Source: Micromonospora sp. ATCC 39149
GTDB lineage: Bacteria > Actinomycetota > Actinomycetes > Mycobacteriales > Micromonosporaceae
Assembly (NCBI RefSeq): GCF_000158815.1
Contig: NZ_GG657738.1
Span: 4,588,785 to 4,652,784 of the forward strand
DNA: 64,000 nucleotides
Reading direction: 5' to 3'
Made by a program: the position numbers and the translations under genes. Shown here piece after piece: positions 8,214 to 15,236 of the stretch. Each line of letters opens with the position of its first letter. Positions within the stretch are counted from its first letter, which is position 1. The notes below the pieces were generated by a model. It searched no databases and was not told the DNA's origin. It saw only the letters and a program-made list of their open reading frames with translations.

Positions 8214-8449
8214 GACGACGTCTCCTCTCCGGCGGCGCTGGTGGCGGCCCAGGCCGGCGGCGGGGCGGTCCACGCGCCGGTCGCGGCGACGTCGCGTACC
8301 CGGATGAGGCCGGTCGCGTCGTCGGGTCCGGCGTGGACGGGCTCCGGGGTGCGGGTGACGAGCTGGTAGGCGGTGGGGCTGAGCAGGTGGTCGGCGGGGG
8401 CGAGCTGCACGGTGTCGGGCCAGTGCCGGCCGAGGTAGCGGGCGCTCAC
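8210..8449 (-). CDS. Hypothetical protein (79 aa)
   Basis: GTG start at 8449 coupled to the previous gene (GTGA). Pro- and Ala-rich with a short folded-looking N-terminus (RYLGRHWPDTVQLAPADHLL). It precedes whiB in the operon. No function recognised. Confidence 0.45.
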   Translation of the reverse strand: MSARYLGRHWPDTVQLAPADHLLSPTAYQLVTRTPEPVHAGPDDATGLIRVRDVAATGAWTAPPPAWAATSAAGEETSS

Positions 8450-9363
8450 CGGGACACCGCCTCGGCCGCGTTCGGGTCGGGCCGGCCGAGCAGGGCGCGG
8501 GCGAGCCGCAGCGCGTCGGTCCAGTGCTCGCGGTCGGGCCGGTCGCGGTCGCTGTCCGGGTGGACGAGCCACCGCTTCGACGGGATGTGGTTGGGGTGCT
8601 CGACCTCGCCGGCCCAGTCGTCGTGCATGGCGTCGCCGATGTTCTGGAGCAGCTCGGCGAGCGGCCGGGCGATCTGCTCGGGCAGGCTGGCGGCGAACGG
8701 GAGGCGTCCGTCGAGGCTGCCGGCGGCGGTCAGCACCACGTTGGCCTCGGGCGAGTGGCTGTAGGCGACGGTGCTCGGCTCGGTGGTCGTCATCGGGCCC
8801 GTCAGGGCCACGTCCACGTCGGCGGTCAGCGGCTCCGCCTGGCCCGGGGCGGTGGCCTGGGCGGCGCGGAGCCGGTCCACCTCGGCGAGCAGCGCGGGGA
8901 TGTCCTGACGAGCGTGGGCGATGAACTCGGCGTCCGGGTGGGTGGTGCCCTTCACGTCGTCGCGGTACATGTGCTGGGACCACTGGAGGACCTCGGCCTT
9001 GGCCCACTCGTTGATGGGCCGGATGAAGCCGTCGGGGTGCCACGTCCAGACGGTGTCGAGGTTCTCCGGCTTCTCGCACTTCGGGTCCTCGCCACGTCCG
9101 ATGCCGCCACCCGTCAGGTAGGCGGTGCACGCCTTGCACGCGTTGTCGAGCAGCACCAGCTCCTCGTCGGCCGTGTATCCGATGCACGGCTCGGGGCGGC
9201 TGGTGGAGATGATCCGCAGTCCGCCGGAGTGCAGCGCGCGCAGCTCAACGGACTGGCTGATGTGGCCTCGCCAGCCCCACGGGCCGGGGGTAGCGGCCTG
9301 CTCGCGGGCGCGGATGGCGTCGAGATCCAGGTCGGCGGTCGGGGTCGCGTCGGTGGTCGTCAT
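8446..9363 (-). CDS. Hypothetical phage early protein (305 aa)
   Basis: ATG start at 9363 with ATGA coupling. The N-terminus (DLDAIRAREQAATPGPW) matches the opening of ead/Ea22-like early proteins common in phages. A CKAC pair near residue 85 and a CEKP site could bind metal; the middle contains an HARQDIPALLAEVDRLRA helix, also typical of that family. Function in phages is poorly defined. Confidence 0.6.
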   Translation of the reverse strand: MTTTDATPTADLDLDAIRAREQAATPGPWGWRGHISQSVELRALHSGGLRIISTSRPEPCIGYTADEELVLLDNACKACTAYLTGGGIGRGEDPKCEKPENLDTVWTWHPDGFIRPINEWAKAEVLQWSQHMYRDDVKGTTHPDAEFIAHARQDIPALLAEVDRLRAAQATAPGQAEPLTADVDVALTGPMTTTEPSTVAYSHSPEANVVLTAAGSLDGRLPFAASLPEQIARPLAELLQNIGDAMHDDWAGEVEHPNHIPSKRWLVHPDSDRDRPDREHWTDALRLARALLGRPDPNAAEAVSR

Positions 9364-9704
9364 CGGGTGCTCCCGGGGGTGTCGAAGTCGGCGGGGGTGG
9401 TGGTGAGGTGGATGTCGCGCAGGGTCCGCAGCGCCCACCGGGGCGTCGCCGGATCGGCGGGCTCGTCCGGCGTGGCGGCGGTGCGGCGCAGGGCGTGCAG
9501 CTCCGCGCGGGTCGTGGCCAGGTCGGCGCGGAGGCCCCGCTCGGTGCGGTGCGCGTCGCGCAGGTCCTGGCGCAGGTCGTCGCGTTCCTCGGCGGCGTCG
9601 TCGGCTGCCGTCCGGTACGCCCAGGCCAGCAGCGACGCGACACCCAGGGCGATCAGCAGGGCGGCGACGAGGGCGGACAGGGCGGCGATGAGCAGGGCGG
9701 ACAT
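9360..9704 (-). CDS. Membrane-anchored coiled-coil protein
   Basis: A 114-aa protein starting at ATG 9704 (ATGA overlap). Residues 2-29 form one hydrophobic segment, followed by a charged heptad-like stretch (about 33-72) expected to be a coiled coil. The layout resembles a signal-anchor protein facing one side of the membrane. Spanins look similar, but the early-operon location makes a lysis role unlikely. Confidence 0.55.
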   Translation of the reverse strand: MSALLIAALSALVAALLIALGVASLLAWAYRTAADDAAEERDDLRQDLRDAHRTERGLRADLATTRAELHALRRTAATPDEPADPATPRWALRTLRDIHLTTTPADFDTPGSTR

Positions 9705-10048
9705 CAGGCGGACCCCCGCTCGCGTCCCTGCGCCGGGCGGCCCGGGGACACCCCCGGCTGGATGCCGTGCCGCGCCCGGAACTGCTGCACCTTCCAGCGC
9801 GACCAGTCCAAGCCGTCGGCGATCTCGCTGTCGGTGTGTCCCTTCGCGGCCAGCCCCGTGATGACGGTGATGAGCGCGGCCTCCGGGTGGTGGCCGGGGC
9901 AGTAGTCCTTGCCGTCGCGCCGGGCCCAGCCCTCGGCCATCGCGCCCTTGCGGGTGGCCTGGACGTCCGTCAGCTCGTCGACGGCGGGGGCATAGGCGAT
10001 GTCGCAGTCCGTCGCGTCGCAGGACAACTCGACGATGAGGGTGATCAC
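9704..10048 (-). CDS. Zinc-binding plus HTH phage protein
   Basis: GTG start at 10048 (GTGA overlap), 114 aa. The N-terminal half has CDATDCD and a later CPGHHPE, likely a metal site. The C-terminal half (KGHTDSEIADGLDWSRWKVQQFRARHGI) reads as a helix-turn-helix. A DNA-binding role is likely; target unknown. Confidence 0.55.
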   Translation of the reverse strand: MITLIVELSCDATDCDIAYAPAVDELTDVQATRKGAMAEGWARRDGKDYCPGHHPEAALITVITGLAAKGHTDSEIADGLDWSRWKVQQFRARHGIQPGVSPGRPAQGRERGSA

Positions 10049-10443
10049 GCCGCACCCCGCTCGCGCCGGTCCCACTCGACGGCCGTGATGTGCCGCGCGG
10101 CCAGCTCCCGCAAATCGAACGGCGGCATCACGATCACCGGGGTCATGTACGCGCCATCCGGGTCCGGGAACTCGCCGAGGGCCACGCCCCGCCAGTACTC
10201 GCATTCGTCGTCGTGGGGCTCGCCGGGCAGGTGCCCACACAGCGGGTCGCCGTCGTGCCGGCCGCGCCCGGTGACCGCCCAGCCGTCGCCGGCCTGCCGG
10301 GTGACGGTCGGCTCGTCCATGTCGCCGCGGTCGTAGGTCAGCCCGGTCGGGTCGTCGATGCTGGGGCCGCCGGTGGTGCTGGTGCCGGGGATCGGACCCA
10401 GCGGCGGCACCGGGGGCAGCGGCGGCAGGTCGGGCGCGGTCAC
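10045..10443 (-). CDS. Hypothetical protein with Pro-rich N-terminus
   Basis: A 132-aa protein starting at ATG 10443. The first 35 residues are rich in Pro and Gly, the middle has a CGHLPGEPHDDECEYWRG segment and the end a helical DLRELAARHITAVEWDRRER. Coupled to its neighbours by 4-base overlaps. Function unknown. Confidence 0.5.
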   Translation of the reverse strand: MTAPDLPPLPPVPPLGPIPGTSTTGGPSIDDPTGLTYDRGDMDEPTVTRQAGDGWAVTGRGRHDGDPLCGHLPGEPHDDECEYWRGVALGEFPDPDGAYMTPVIVMPPFDLRELAARHITAVEWDRRERGAA

Positions 10444-11042
10444 CGGGCACCGCCCTCAGCGAGCCGGGCGAGCAGCTCGGCGTTCTCCGCCCGCAGCCGC
10501 TCCACCTCGGACTGCTCCGGGTCGGGGACGTAGCCGTAGAAGCTGAGGTTGAGCTGGCCAATTTGTGCACGGGCGGACCGCTCGTAGTAGCCGCCCGTCG
10601 ACCGCCGGGTCTCGGCCGTCAACCCGAACGCGGCGGCGATGACGTCAACCCGGTCAGCGGCGGCGGCGTCCTTGTTGCCGGGGTCCGCGACGTTGATGCC
10701 CAGGCCGACGTAGGGCGGCTTCGGCTGACCGACCAGGGTGGCGGCCCGGTCGGCGGCCTTGCGAATGTCGTCGGCGAGGGCGAGCCAGTAGTCCGGCTCG
10801 GCCGGCTGGACCGGGGCGGAATCACCGGTGACGGTGACGCCCTCCTCGACGTAGTAGGTCGCGGTCGCGCCGTCCGCCATCGTCGCGGTGACGTCGTCGC
10901 CGTCGCGGATGGTGCCGGTGATCAGGTCGCGGGTGCCGTCGTCGTAGACCACGGTCATGCCGGCGGCGAGGTACCTCGCCTTGATCGTGCGGGTGGCCGG
11001 CTCGGCCGGCTGGGTGGTCGTGTCGGGTAGGGTCTGGGACAT
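10440..11042 (-). CDS. Hypothetical phage protein (200 aa)
   Basis: ATG start at 11042, 76 bases after the Xis gene, so it may have its own ribosome site (CAAGGAGT just upstream). The N-terminal part (ARYLAAGMTVVYDDGTRD) looks like a small beta domain, the middle is helical, and the last 25 residues (EVERLRAENAELLARL) are a leucine-zipper-like coiled coil suggesting a dimer. No family recognised. Confidence 0.55.
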   Translation of the reverse strand: MSQTLPDTTTQPAEPATRTIKARYLAAGMTVVYDDGTRDLITGTIRDGDDVTATMADGATATYYVEEGVTVTGDSAPVQPAEPDYWLALADDIRKAADRAATLVGQPKPPYVGLGINVADPGNKDAAAADRVDVIAAAFGLTAETRRSTGGYYERSARAQIGQLNLSFYGYVPDPEQSEVERLRAENAELLARLAEGGAR

Positions 11043-11117
11043 CTGGACTCCTTGCTTGCGGTAGGCGTGTCCGGGTGGGAGCCCTCGGCCGGTGGTGCGG
11101 CTGGGGGCTCGTCTGCG

Positions 11118-11438
11118 TCAGGCCGCAGCAGCCCGGCGTGGTCCCGCCGGCGGCTTGGGCTTGATCGGTCCGGCCGGGGGCTTCGGCGCCCTCGGCGGGT
11201 TGGTGGGGCGCGGAGGGGGAGAGCTCGGCTTTTTCGGCCCGAAGATGCCCAGCACGGGGGCCGCGTCGGGTCGCTCCTTCTTGCTCTCAAGCCACGCAGC
11301 GATGTCGTCCTCGTCGAAGCGGGCGTGCCGGCCGACCCAGGTGATCGGCAGGGTCCGGGCGGTGATGGCGTCGCGAACCCAGGTCACCTCGACGCCGAGC
11401 GCGGCGGCGAGCTGCTCCTTGTTCATCAGCGGCTTCAT
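11118..11438 (-). CDS. Excisionase-like HTH protein (Xis)
   Basis: A 106-aa protein starting at ATG 11438, overlapping the upstream HTH gene. Residues 5-50 (NKEQLAAALGVEVTWVRDAI, then GRHARFDEDDIAAWL) form the MerR/HTH_17 excisionase fold seen in actinomycete Xis proteins. The rest is a Pro/Lys-rich tail. Xis bends att DNA and steers the integrase toward excision, which fits its place 1 kb from the integrase and in the opposite operon. Confidence 0.75.
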   Translation of the reverse strand: MKPLMNKEQLAAALGVEVTWVRDAITARTLPITWVGRHARFDEDDIAAWLESKKERPDAAPVLGIFGPKKPSSPPPRPTNPPRAPKPPAGPIKPKPPAGPRRAAAA

Positions 11439-11689
11439 GCGGCGGCCTCGAACAGGTCCTCGACCTTGGTGCCGAGGCGGTCGGCCATGTGCAGGGCCAG
11501 CTCAAGGCTCGGGGTCTGCCCCTTGCGGATGCGCAGCAGATTGACCCGATCCATGCCGCACAGTCGCGCCCGAGCGGCGTTGGTCGTGGCGCCACGTTCG
11601 GCGGCGAGGCGGTCGAAGACGTCAGTGCGTAGCCGAATCCGCGATGCGACACGTATGCCGCGATTGATCTCGGGAGGTGCTGCACTCAT
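11435..11689 (-). CDS. Small Cro/XRE-type regulator
   Basis: An 84-aa HTH protein starting at ATG 11689. The helix-turn-helix runs about residues 38-75 (GMDRVNLLRIRKGQTPSLELALHMADRLG). It is the first gene of the leftward early operon and lies opposite the XRE repressor, so a Cro-like role in the early switch is likely. The start codon sits inside a direct repeat (11676-11722), which suggests control at its own promoter and possibly a leaderless transcript. Confidence 0.7.
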   Translation of the reverse strand: MSAAPPEINRGIRVASRIRLRTDVFDRLAAERGATTNAARARLCGMDRVNLLRIRKGQTPSLELALHMADRLGTKVEDLFEAAA

Positions 11690-11722
11690 GTCGCAAGCCT
11701 AGGGTGCTGCACTCGTGTCGCA
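11676..11722. promoter_or_regulatory. Tandem 20-bp direct repeat at the early-operon start
   Basis: Two 20-bp copies (11676-11695 and 11703-11722, one mismatch) of GGTGCTGCACTCATGTCGCA lie 27 bp apart across the start of the leftward HTH gene. The spacing of about 2.6 helical turns and the position suggest operator sites for the XRE or Cro-like regulator. Confidence 0.5.
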
Positions 11723-11767
11723 CCCTCGTACTTTCGGCCGATTCTGACCCGCCCTCCAGGACCCTAC

Positions 11768-11785
11768 TGTTGCATCAGTGCAACA
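11768..11785. promoter_or_regulatory. TGTTGCA-TCAG-TGCAACA inverted repeat in the switch region
   Basis: A perfect 7-bp inverted repeat with a 4-base spacer lies between the divergent early operon and the XRE repressor gene. Related TTGCGCA/TGCGCAAC elements occur near 11867 and 11934. It is a plausible repressor operator. Confidence 0.4.
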
Positions 11786-11932
11786 CCTATGAAGGGAAGC
11801 AAGATGCCCGGCCAGAGAGGGATGGCGGTAGGCAAGCGACGATCAAGATGTGGAGCGCAGTGGGTGTTGCGCAAAGGCAACGCGACAGGTCCGCAACCGG
11901 TCCGACCTGCGGTTACGACCTACGGTGTGCAC

Positions 11933-12358
11933 ATGCGCAACACACCGGGGCTGGGGCGCGGCACATGGGCCGCATACGTCCTCACCGCCCGCGAGCGCGC
12001 CGGACTGACCAAGAGCGAGTTGGCCAGGCGCATCCAGAAGGACCGGGCCACCGTCGGCCGGTGGGAGGACGGCAAGAACCGGCCCGACGACGCGGACCTC
12101 GTTGCCCGCGTCGCCCAGGTGCTCGGCCTCGACCTCGACGAAGCCCTCGCCGCCGCAGGTCTGCGCCCCGGCGTCACCCCGCCAGCGACCCCAACCATGG
12201 ACCTGGACGAGGAAATCGAGCTGGTCCGCACCGACCCCAAGCTGGACGAGGACATGAAGCGGCGCATCATCGCCCTAATCCTGGAGCGCCGTGAGCGCGA
12301 CAAGGCGGCGGCGATCGAGGAAACCAAGCGGCTCATCGACCTGTTCCGCCGGAGCTGA
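11933..12358 (+). CDS. XRE-family repressor of the prophage
   Basis: The start chosen is ATG 11933 (GTG 11927 is an alternative), giving 141 aa; an upstream in-frame ATG at 11789 would add an unlikely basic leader. Residues 9-63 are a classic Cro/C1 HTH (LTARERAGLTKSELARRIQK, then VGRWEDGKNRP). The C-terminal half is a charged helical region (DEDMKRRIIALILERRERDK) that may mediate oligomerisation. It is divergent from the early operon and five bases upstream of the integrase, as expected for an immunity repressor controlling lysogeny. Confidence 0.75.
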   Translation: MRNTPGLGRGTWAAYVLTARERAGLTKSELARRIQKDRATVGRWEDGKNRPDDADLVARVAQVLGLDLDEALAAAGLRPGVTPPATPTMDLDEEIELVRTDPKLDEDMKRRIIALILERRERDKAAAIEETKRLIDLFRRS

Positions 12359-12363
12359 CAACG

Positions 12364-13542
12364 GTGTGGATCGAGAAGAACGGGCCCGTCTACCGCATTC
12401 GGGACCTCGTTCGCGGTAAAAAGGTCACCATTCAGACCGGTTATCCGACGAAGACCAGCGCCAAGAATGCGATGGTGCAGTTCCGTGCGGAGCAGTTGCA
12501 GGGCAACGCGCTCATGCCGCGCGGCGGTCAGATTACCCTCGCCGATTTCGTGGGGGAGTGGTGGCCGAGCTACGAAAAGACGCTGAAACCGACCGCCGTG
12601 AACTCGGAGGGCAACCGGATCCGCAACCACCTCCTGCCCATACTCGGCCATCTCACCCTTGACGAGCTGGACGGGCAGGTCACCCAGCAGTGGGTCAACG
12701 ACCTGGAGGCCGGCGTCGGCCCGTGGCCGGAGTCCACGCGGGGTCGTCGGAAGCCGCTGGCAGCGAAGACGATCAGCAACTGCCACGGCCTGCTGCACAC
12801 GATCTGCGGCGCGGCGATCGCGGCGAAACGGATCAGGCTCAACCCGTGCTCTTCGACGATGCTGCCCCGGCGCGAGCCGAAAGAGATGAAGTTCCTGAGC
12901 GACCCGGAGATCGGTCGGCTTATCACGGCGCTTCCGCCGCACTGGCGACCGCTCGTCATGCTGCTGGTGGCGACCGGTCTGAGGTGGGGTGAGGCGATCG
13001 GCCTGCGCGCCGGCCGGGTCGACCTGCTCGCCGCGCGGCCCCGGCTGACCGTCGTCGAGCAGCTCCAGGAGCTGGCCAGCACGGGAGAGCTCGTCTTCCA
13101 GTCGCCGAAGACCGCGAAGGGCCGGCGCACGGTCAGTTTCACCACGAAAGTCGCTCTACTGCTTACGCCACTCATCGCCGGAAAGAAAAGTGACGAGGTC
13201 GTGTTCACCGCGCCGAAAGGCGGGATGGTAAGGACGCGCAATTTCCGGCGGATCTGGGTCAAGGCGTGCGAGGAAGCCGGGCTTCCGGGCTTACGCATTC
13301 ACGATCTGCGGCACACTCACGCGGCGATCCTGATTTCTGCCGGGCGTCCGCTGTCGGCGATCTCCCGCCGCCTCGGTCACTCGTCGATCGCGGTCACGGA
13401 TCTGCTGTACGGGCACCTGCGTGAGGAGGTCGACGAGGGGATCCTCGCGGCGATCGAGGAGGCGATGGCCGGCGTCCGGGCTGAGGACCTGGAGGCGGAA
13501 CTCGACGAGGAGCTGACGGACGTGTTGGCCGACGCAGCATGA
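12364..13542 (+). CDS. int: Tyrosine site-specific integrase (prophage)
   Basis: A 392-aa integrase starting at GTG 12364, just after the repressor. It has an N-terminal arm-binding region, a SAM-like core-binding domain (about residues 58-155) and a catalytic domain with Arg in GLRWGE, His-Arg in HDLRHTHA, LGHSSI and the Tyr in LLYGHL. It recombines phage and chromosomal att sites. Its 3' end faces a tRNA-like sequence about 100 bases downstream, the usual geometry for integration into a tRNA 3' end. Confidence 0.9.
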   Translation: MWIEKNGPVYRIRDLVRGKKVTIQTGYPTKTSAKNAMVQFRAEQLQGNALMPRGGQITLADFVGEWWPSYEKTLKPTAVNSEGNRIRNHLLPILGHLTLDELDGQVTQQWVNDLEAGVGPWPESTRGRRKPLAAKTISNCHGLLHTICGAAIAAKRIRLNPCSSTMLPRREPKEMKFLSDPEIGRLITALPPHWRPLVMLLVATGLRWGEAIGLRAGRVDLLAARPRLTVVEQLQELASTGELVFQSPKTAKGRRTVSFTTKVALLLTPLIAGKKSDEVVFTAPKGGMVRTRNFRRIWVKACEEAGLPGLRIHDLRHTHAAILISAGRPLSAISRRLGHSSIAVTDLLYGHLREEVDEGILAAIEEAMAGVRAEDLEAELDEELTDVLADAA

Positions 13543-13650
13543 TCAACTCTAGGGGAGGGGTAGGGGAATCCACTCCGGAGACGCCCGGAGCAATCCGGAG
13601 CATGACGGAGCAACCAGCAGGTCAGGTGGCCTGTTGACCCCCTGACCAGG

Positions 13651-13684
13651 GCCCCGGTACGGGTTCAATTCCCATCAGTCACCC
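13651..13684 (+). other. Candidate attachment site: tRNA T-arm-like sequence
   Basis: The sequence contains a GGGTTCAATTCCC T-arm-like stem-loop and an acceptor-like tail ending CACCC, but no complete cloverleaf can be folded upstream. This is what a tRNA 3' fragment left by integration looks like, with the whole tRNA expected at the unseen left end. The tRNA identity cannot be told. Confidence 0.5.
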
Positions 13685-13690
13685 GGCAAG

Positions 13691-13718
13691 AAGGCCCCCT
13701 CCACTCGGAGGGGGCCTT
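13691..13718. terminator. Bidirectional hairpin between prophage and chromosome
   Basis: A perfect 12-bp GC-rich inverted repeat (AAGGCCCCCTCC with a 4-base loop) sits between the att-like site and the 3' end of the leftward L,D-transpeptidase gene. It can terminate the converging transcripts. Confidence 0.65.
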
Positions 13719-13740
13719 CGGCGTTCCTGAGGGTTCGCGG

Positions 13741-15033
13741 TCAGGCGGTCGGCTCGGCGCTGGGGGACTCGGCCCCGTCGGCGGGAGTGGCCTCGGCGTC
13801 CGGGGAGGCGGTGGCGTCCGGGTCGTACGGGAGGGCGCTGCCCTTGACGTACGAGCTGATCGCGCAGGTGCGCCTCCATCGCCTGCCGGCGTTCGGCCGT
13901 CTCGCTCGAGGCCAGGACCCCGGCGCCACTCCGACCCGGGTGTTGTCGAACAGCCAGGCGCCGTTCTTCATCGAGACGTTGACGCAGCCGTGCGAGACGT
14001 TGACGCTGCCCTGCTGCCCCTCGGACCAGGGGGCGGCGTGGATGAACTCGCCGCCCCAGGTGAGGCGCTGCGCGTAGTCGATCTTCGTGCGGTAGCCCTC
14101 CTCGGGACCCAGCTCCTCGAAGGTGTCGAAGACGGTCTTGCGTAGCTTCTCGATGACCACCATGGTTCCGCTGGACGACGGCGTGCTCTTCTTGCCGAGG
14201 CTGACGGGGATGGTCTTGATCACCTTGCCGTCCTTGGTGACGGTCATCAGCTTCGTCTTGTTGTCGACCGTCATGATCACCGCTGGGCCGGTCTTGATGT
14301 CGACCGTCAGGTCCGCGCGGCCATACCAGCCGTCGCCGAGGGGGAGGCCCCCGGCCTGTACCCGGTACGAGATGGCGCTGCCGGCCTTCCAGAACTCCTT
14401 CGGCCGGTACCGGATCTCGGTCGGGCTGACCCAGTGCCAGATGCCCTCCTGCGCCGGCGTGGAGGTCACCGTCATCCGCCGCTGGACGTCGTCGCGGTAG
14501 TCCTCGGGGATGGCCCGGCTGAACTTCACGATGAGCGGCATGCCGACGCCGACGACCTGGTCGTCGCCGAGGAAGCTGCTGATCCGCACCTGCTTGCCAG
14601 GCTTGGCCATGGTGGTGAAGGTGCTGGTCGCCTGCGCCGGCTTGCCGTCGTCCCCGGTCGCCGTGACGGTGGCCGTATAGGTCTCCCCGTACTTCAGGGC
14701 GCCCTTGGGCAGCCAGCTTGCGCCGTCGGCGGCGAGCGTGCCCTCGACGGGCGCGCCCGCCGAGTCCTTCAGCTCGATCGCGGTGTCCTTCGCGTCCTTC
14801 GTGGTGAAGGTGATGCCGGTGGACGCCGGCACGTCCTTGGCGTTGGCCGCAGGCTCGGTGATGGTGGCCGAGGCCTTGGGTGCGCTCTCGCCGCCACCCT
14901 GCCAGGCCGACGACTTGCCCCCTTCGCCGTCGGTGCAGGCGGTGGTGAGCGCCAGTGCGGCGGCGAGCAGCCCCGCCGCGAACACGCGGCGTCGACCACC
15001 GCGCCGGGTCAGCTGGTCCTGGGTTGCGCGCAT
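13741..15033 (-). CDS. L,D-transpeptidase lipoprotein (first of two), altered C-terminal segment
   Basis: The start is ATG 15033 behind GAGGGA, giving 430 aa. A signal peptide ends in the lipobox LTTAC (Cys33), followed by a linker, two Ig-like regions and a YkuD domain with the catalytic SHGCVN (His348, Cys350). Such enzymes make 3-3 cross-links in peptidoglycan outside the membrane. Residues about 369-394 do not match the paralogue next door, which has VGDPVTIKG and a Trp-rich strand, although both resume with YVKGSALP. The +1 frame there reads as plausible protein, so a compensated frame change or local replacement is likely. Activity may be affected. Confidence 0.8.
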   Translation of the reverse strand: MRATQDQLTRRGGRRRVFAAGLLAAALALTTACTDGEGGKSSAWQGGGESAPKASATITEPAANAKDVPASTGITFTTKDAKDTAIELKDSAGAPVEGTLAADGASWLPKGALKYGETYTATVTATGDDGKPAQATSTFTTMAKPGKQVRISSFLGDDQVVGVGMPLIVKFSRAIPEDYRDDVQRRMTVTSTPAQEGIWHWVSPTEIRYRPKEFWKAGSAISYRVQAGGLPLGDGWYGRADLTVDIKTGPAVIMTVDNKTKLMTVTKDGKVIKTIPVSLGKKSTPSSSGTMVVIEKLRKTVFDTFEELGPEEGYRTKIDYAQRLTWGGEFIHAAPWSEGQQGSVNVSHGCVNVSMKNGAWLFDNTRVGVAPGSWPRARRPNAGRRWRRTCAISSYVKGSALPYDPDATASPDAEATPADGAESPSAEPTA

Positions 15034-15187
15034 GAATTCCCTCACTGTCGTGGTACCCCGGTTGCCCATCGTCTCTCAGTGACGCACGGAAACACGTACC
15101 CGTTGCGGGGGGTGAAGAGAAACACCCGAACCATGATGTCCGAATGCTGCCGAAAATTCGAAGTTGGCGAGTGATGTTCGCAAATGA

Positions 15188-15223
15188 CGAGGGCGGGCGC
15201 CGGGATCCCGACGCCCGCCCTCG
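15188..15223 (-). terminator. Terminator after the second L,D-transpeptidase gene
   Basis: A GC-rich inverted repeat with arms CGAGGGCGGGCG and CGCCCGCCCTCG lies 14 bases past the stop of the leftward gene at 15237-16502, in the gap before the next transpeptidase gene. Confidence 0.65.
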
Positions 15224-15236
15224 TGCTGGTCGTCTG

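Larger units (their letters stand above)
1..13684. mobile_element. Integrase end of a prophage or phage-like integrative element (left end outside window)
   Basis: A leftward block of about 25 small genes, nearly all joined by ATGA/GTGA overlaps, faces a rightward XRE repressor and tyrosine integrase. The content (replication initiator, Sak4-like ATPase, WhiB, Xis, GNAT-like modification protein, coiled-coil and zinc-ribbon proteins) is that of an actinophage early region. Past the integrase stop there is a tRNA T-arm-like sequence and then chromosomal genes, so the right boundary lies near 13.68 kb. No capsid, terminase or tail genes are seen; if it is a prophage they lie left of position 1. 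An actinomycete integrative conjugative element is the alternative, but no FtsK-like transfer gene is visible. Confidence 0.75.

Noticed and set aside
13600..13684. A complete tRNA gene after the prophage integrase
   Set aside because: The T-arm-like part is clear but no matching acceptor 5' half, D-arm or anticodon arm can be folded.
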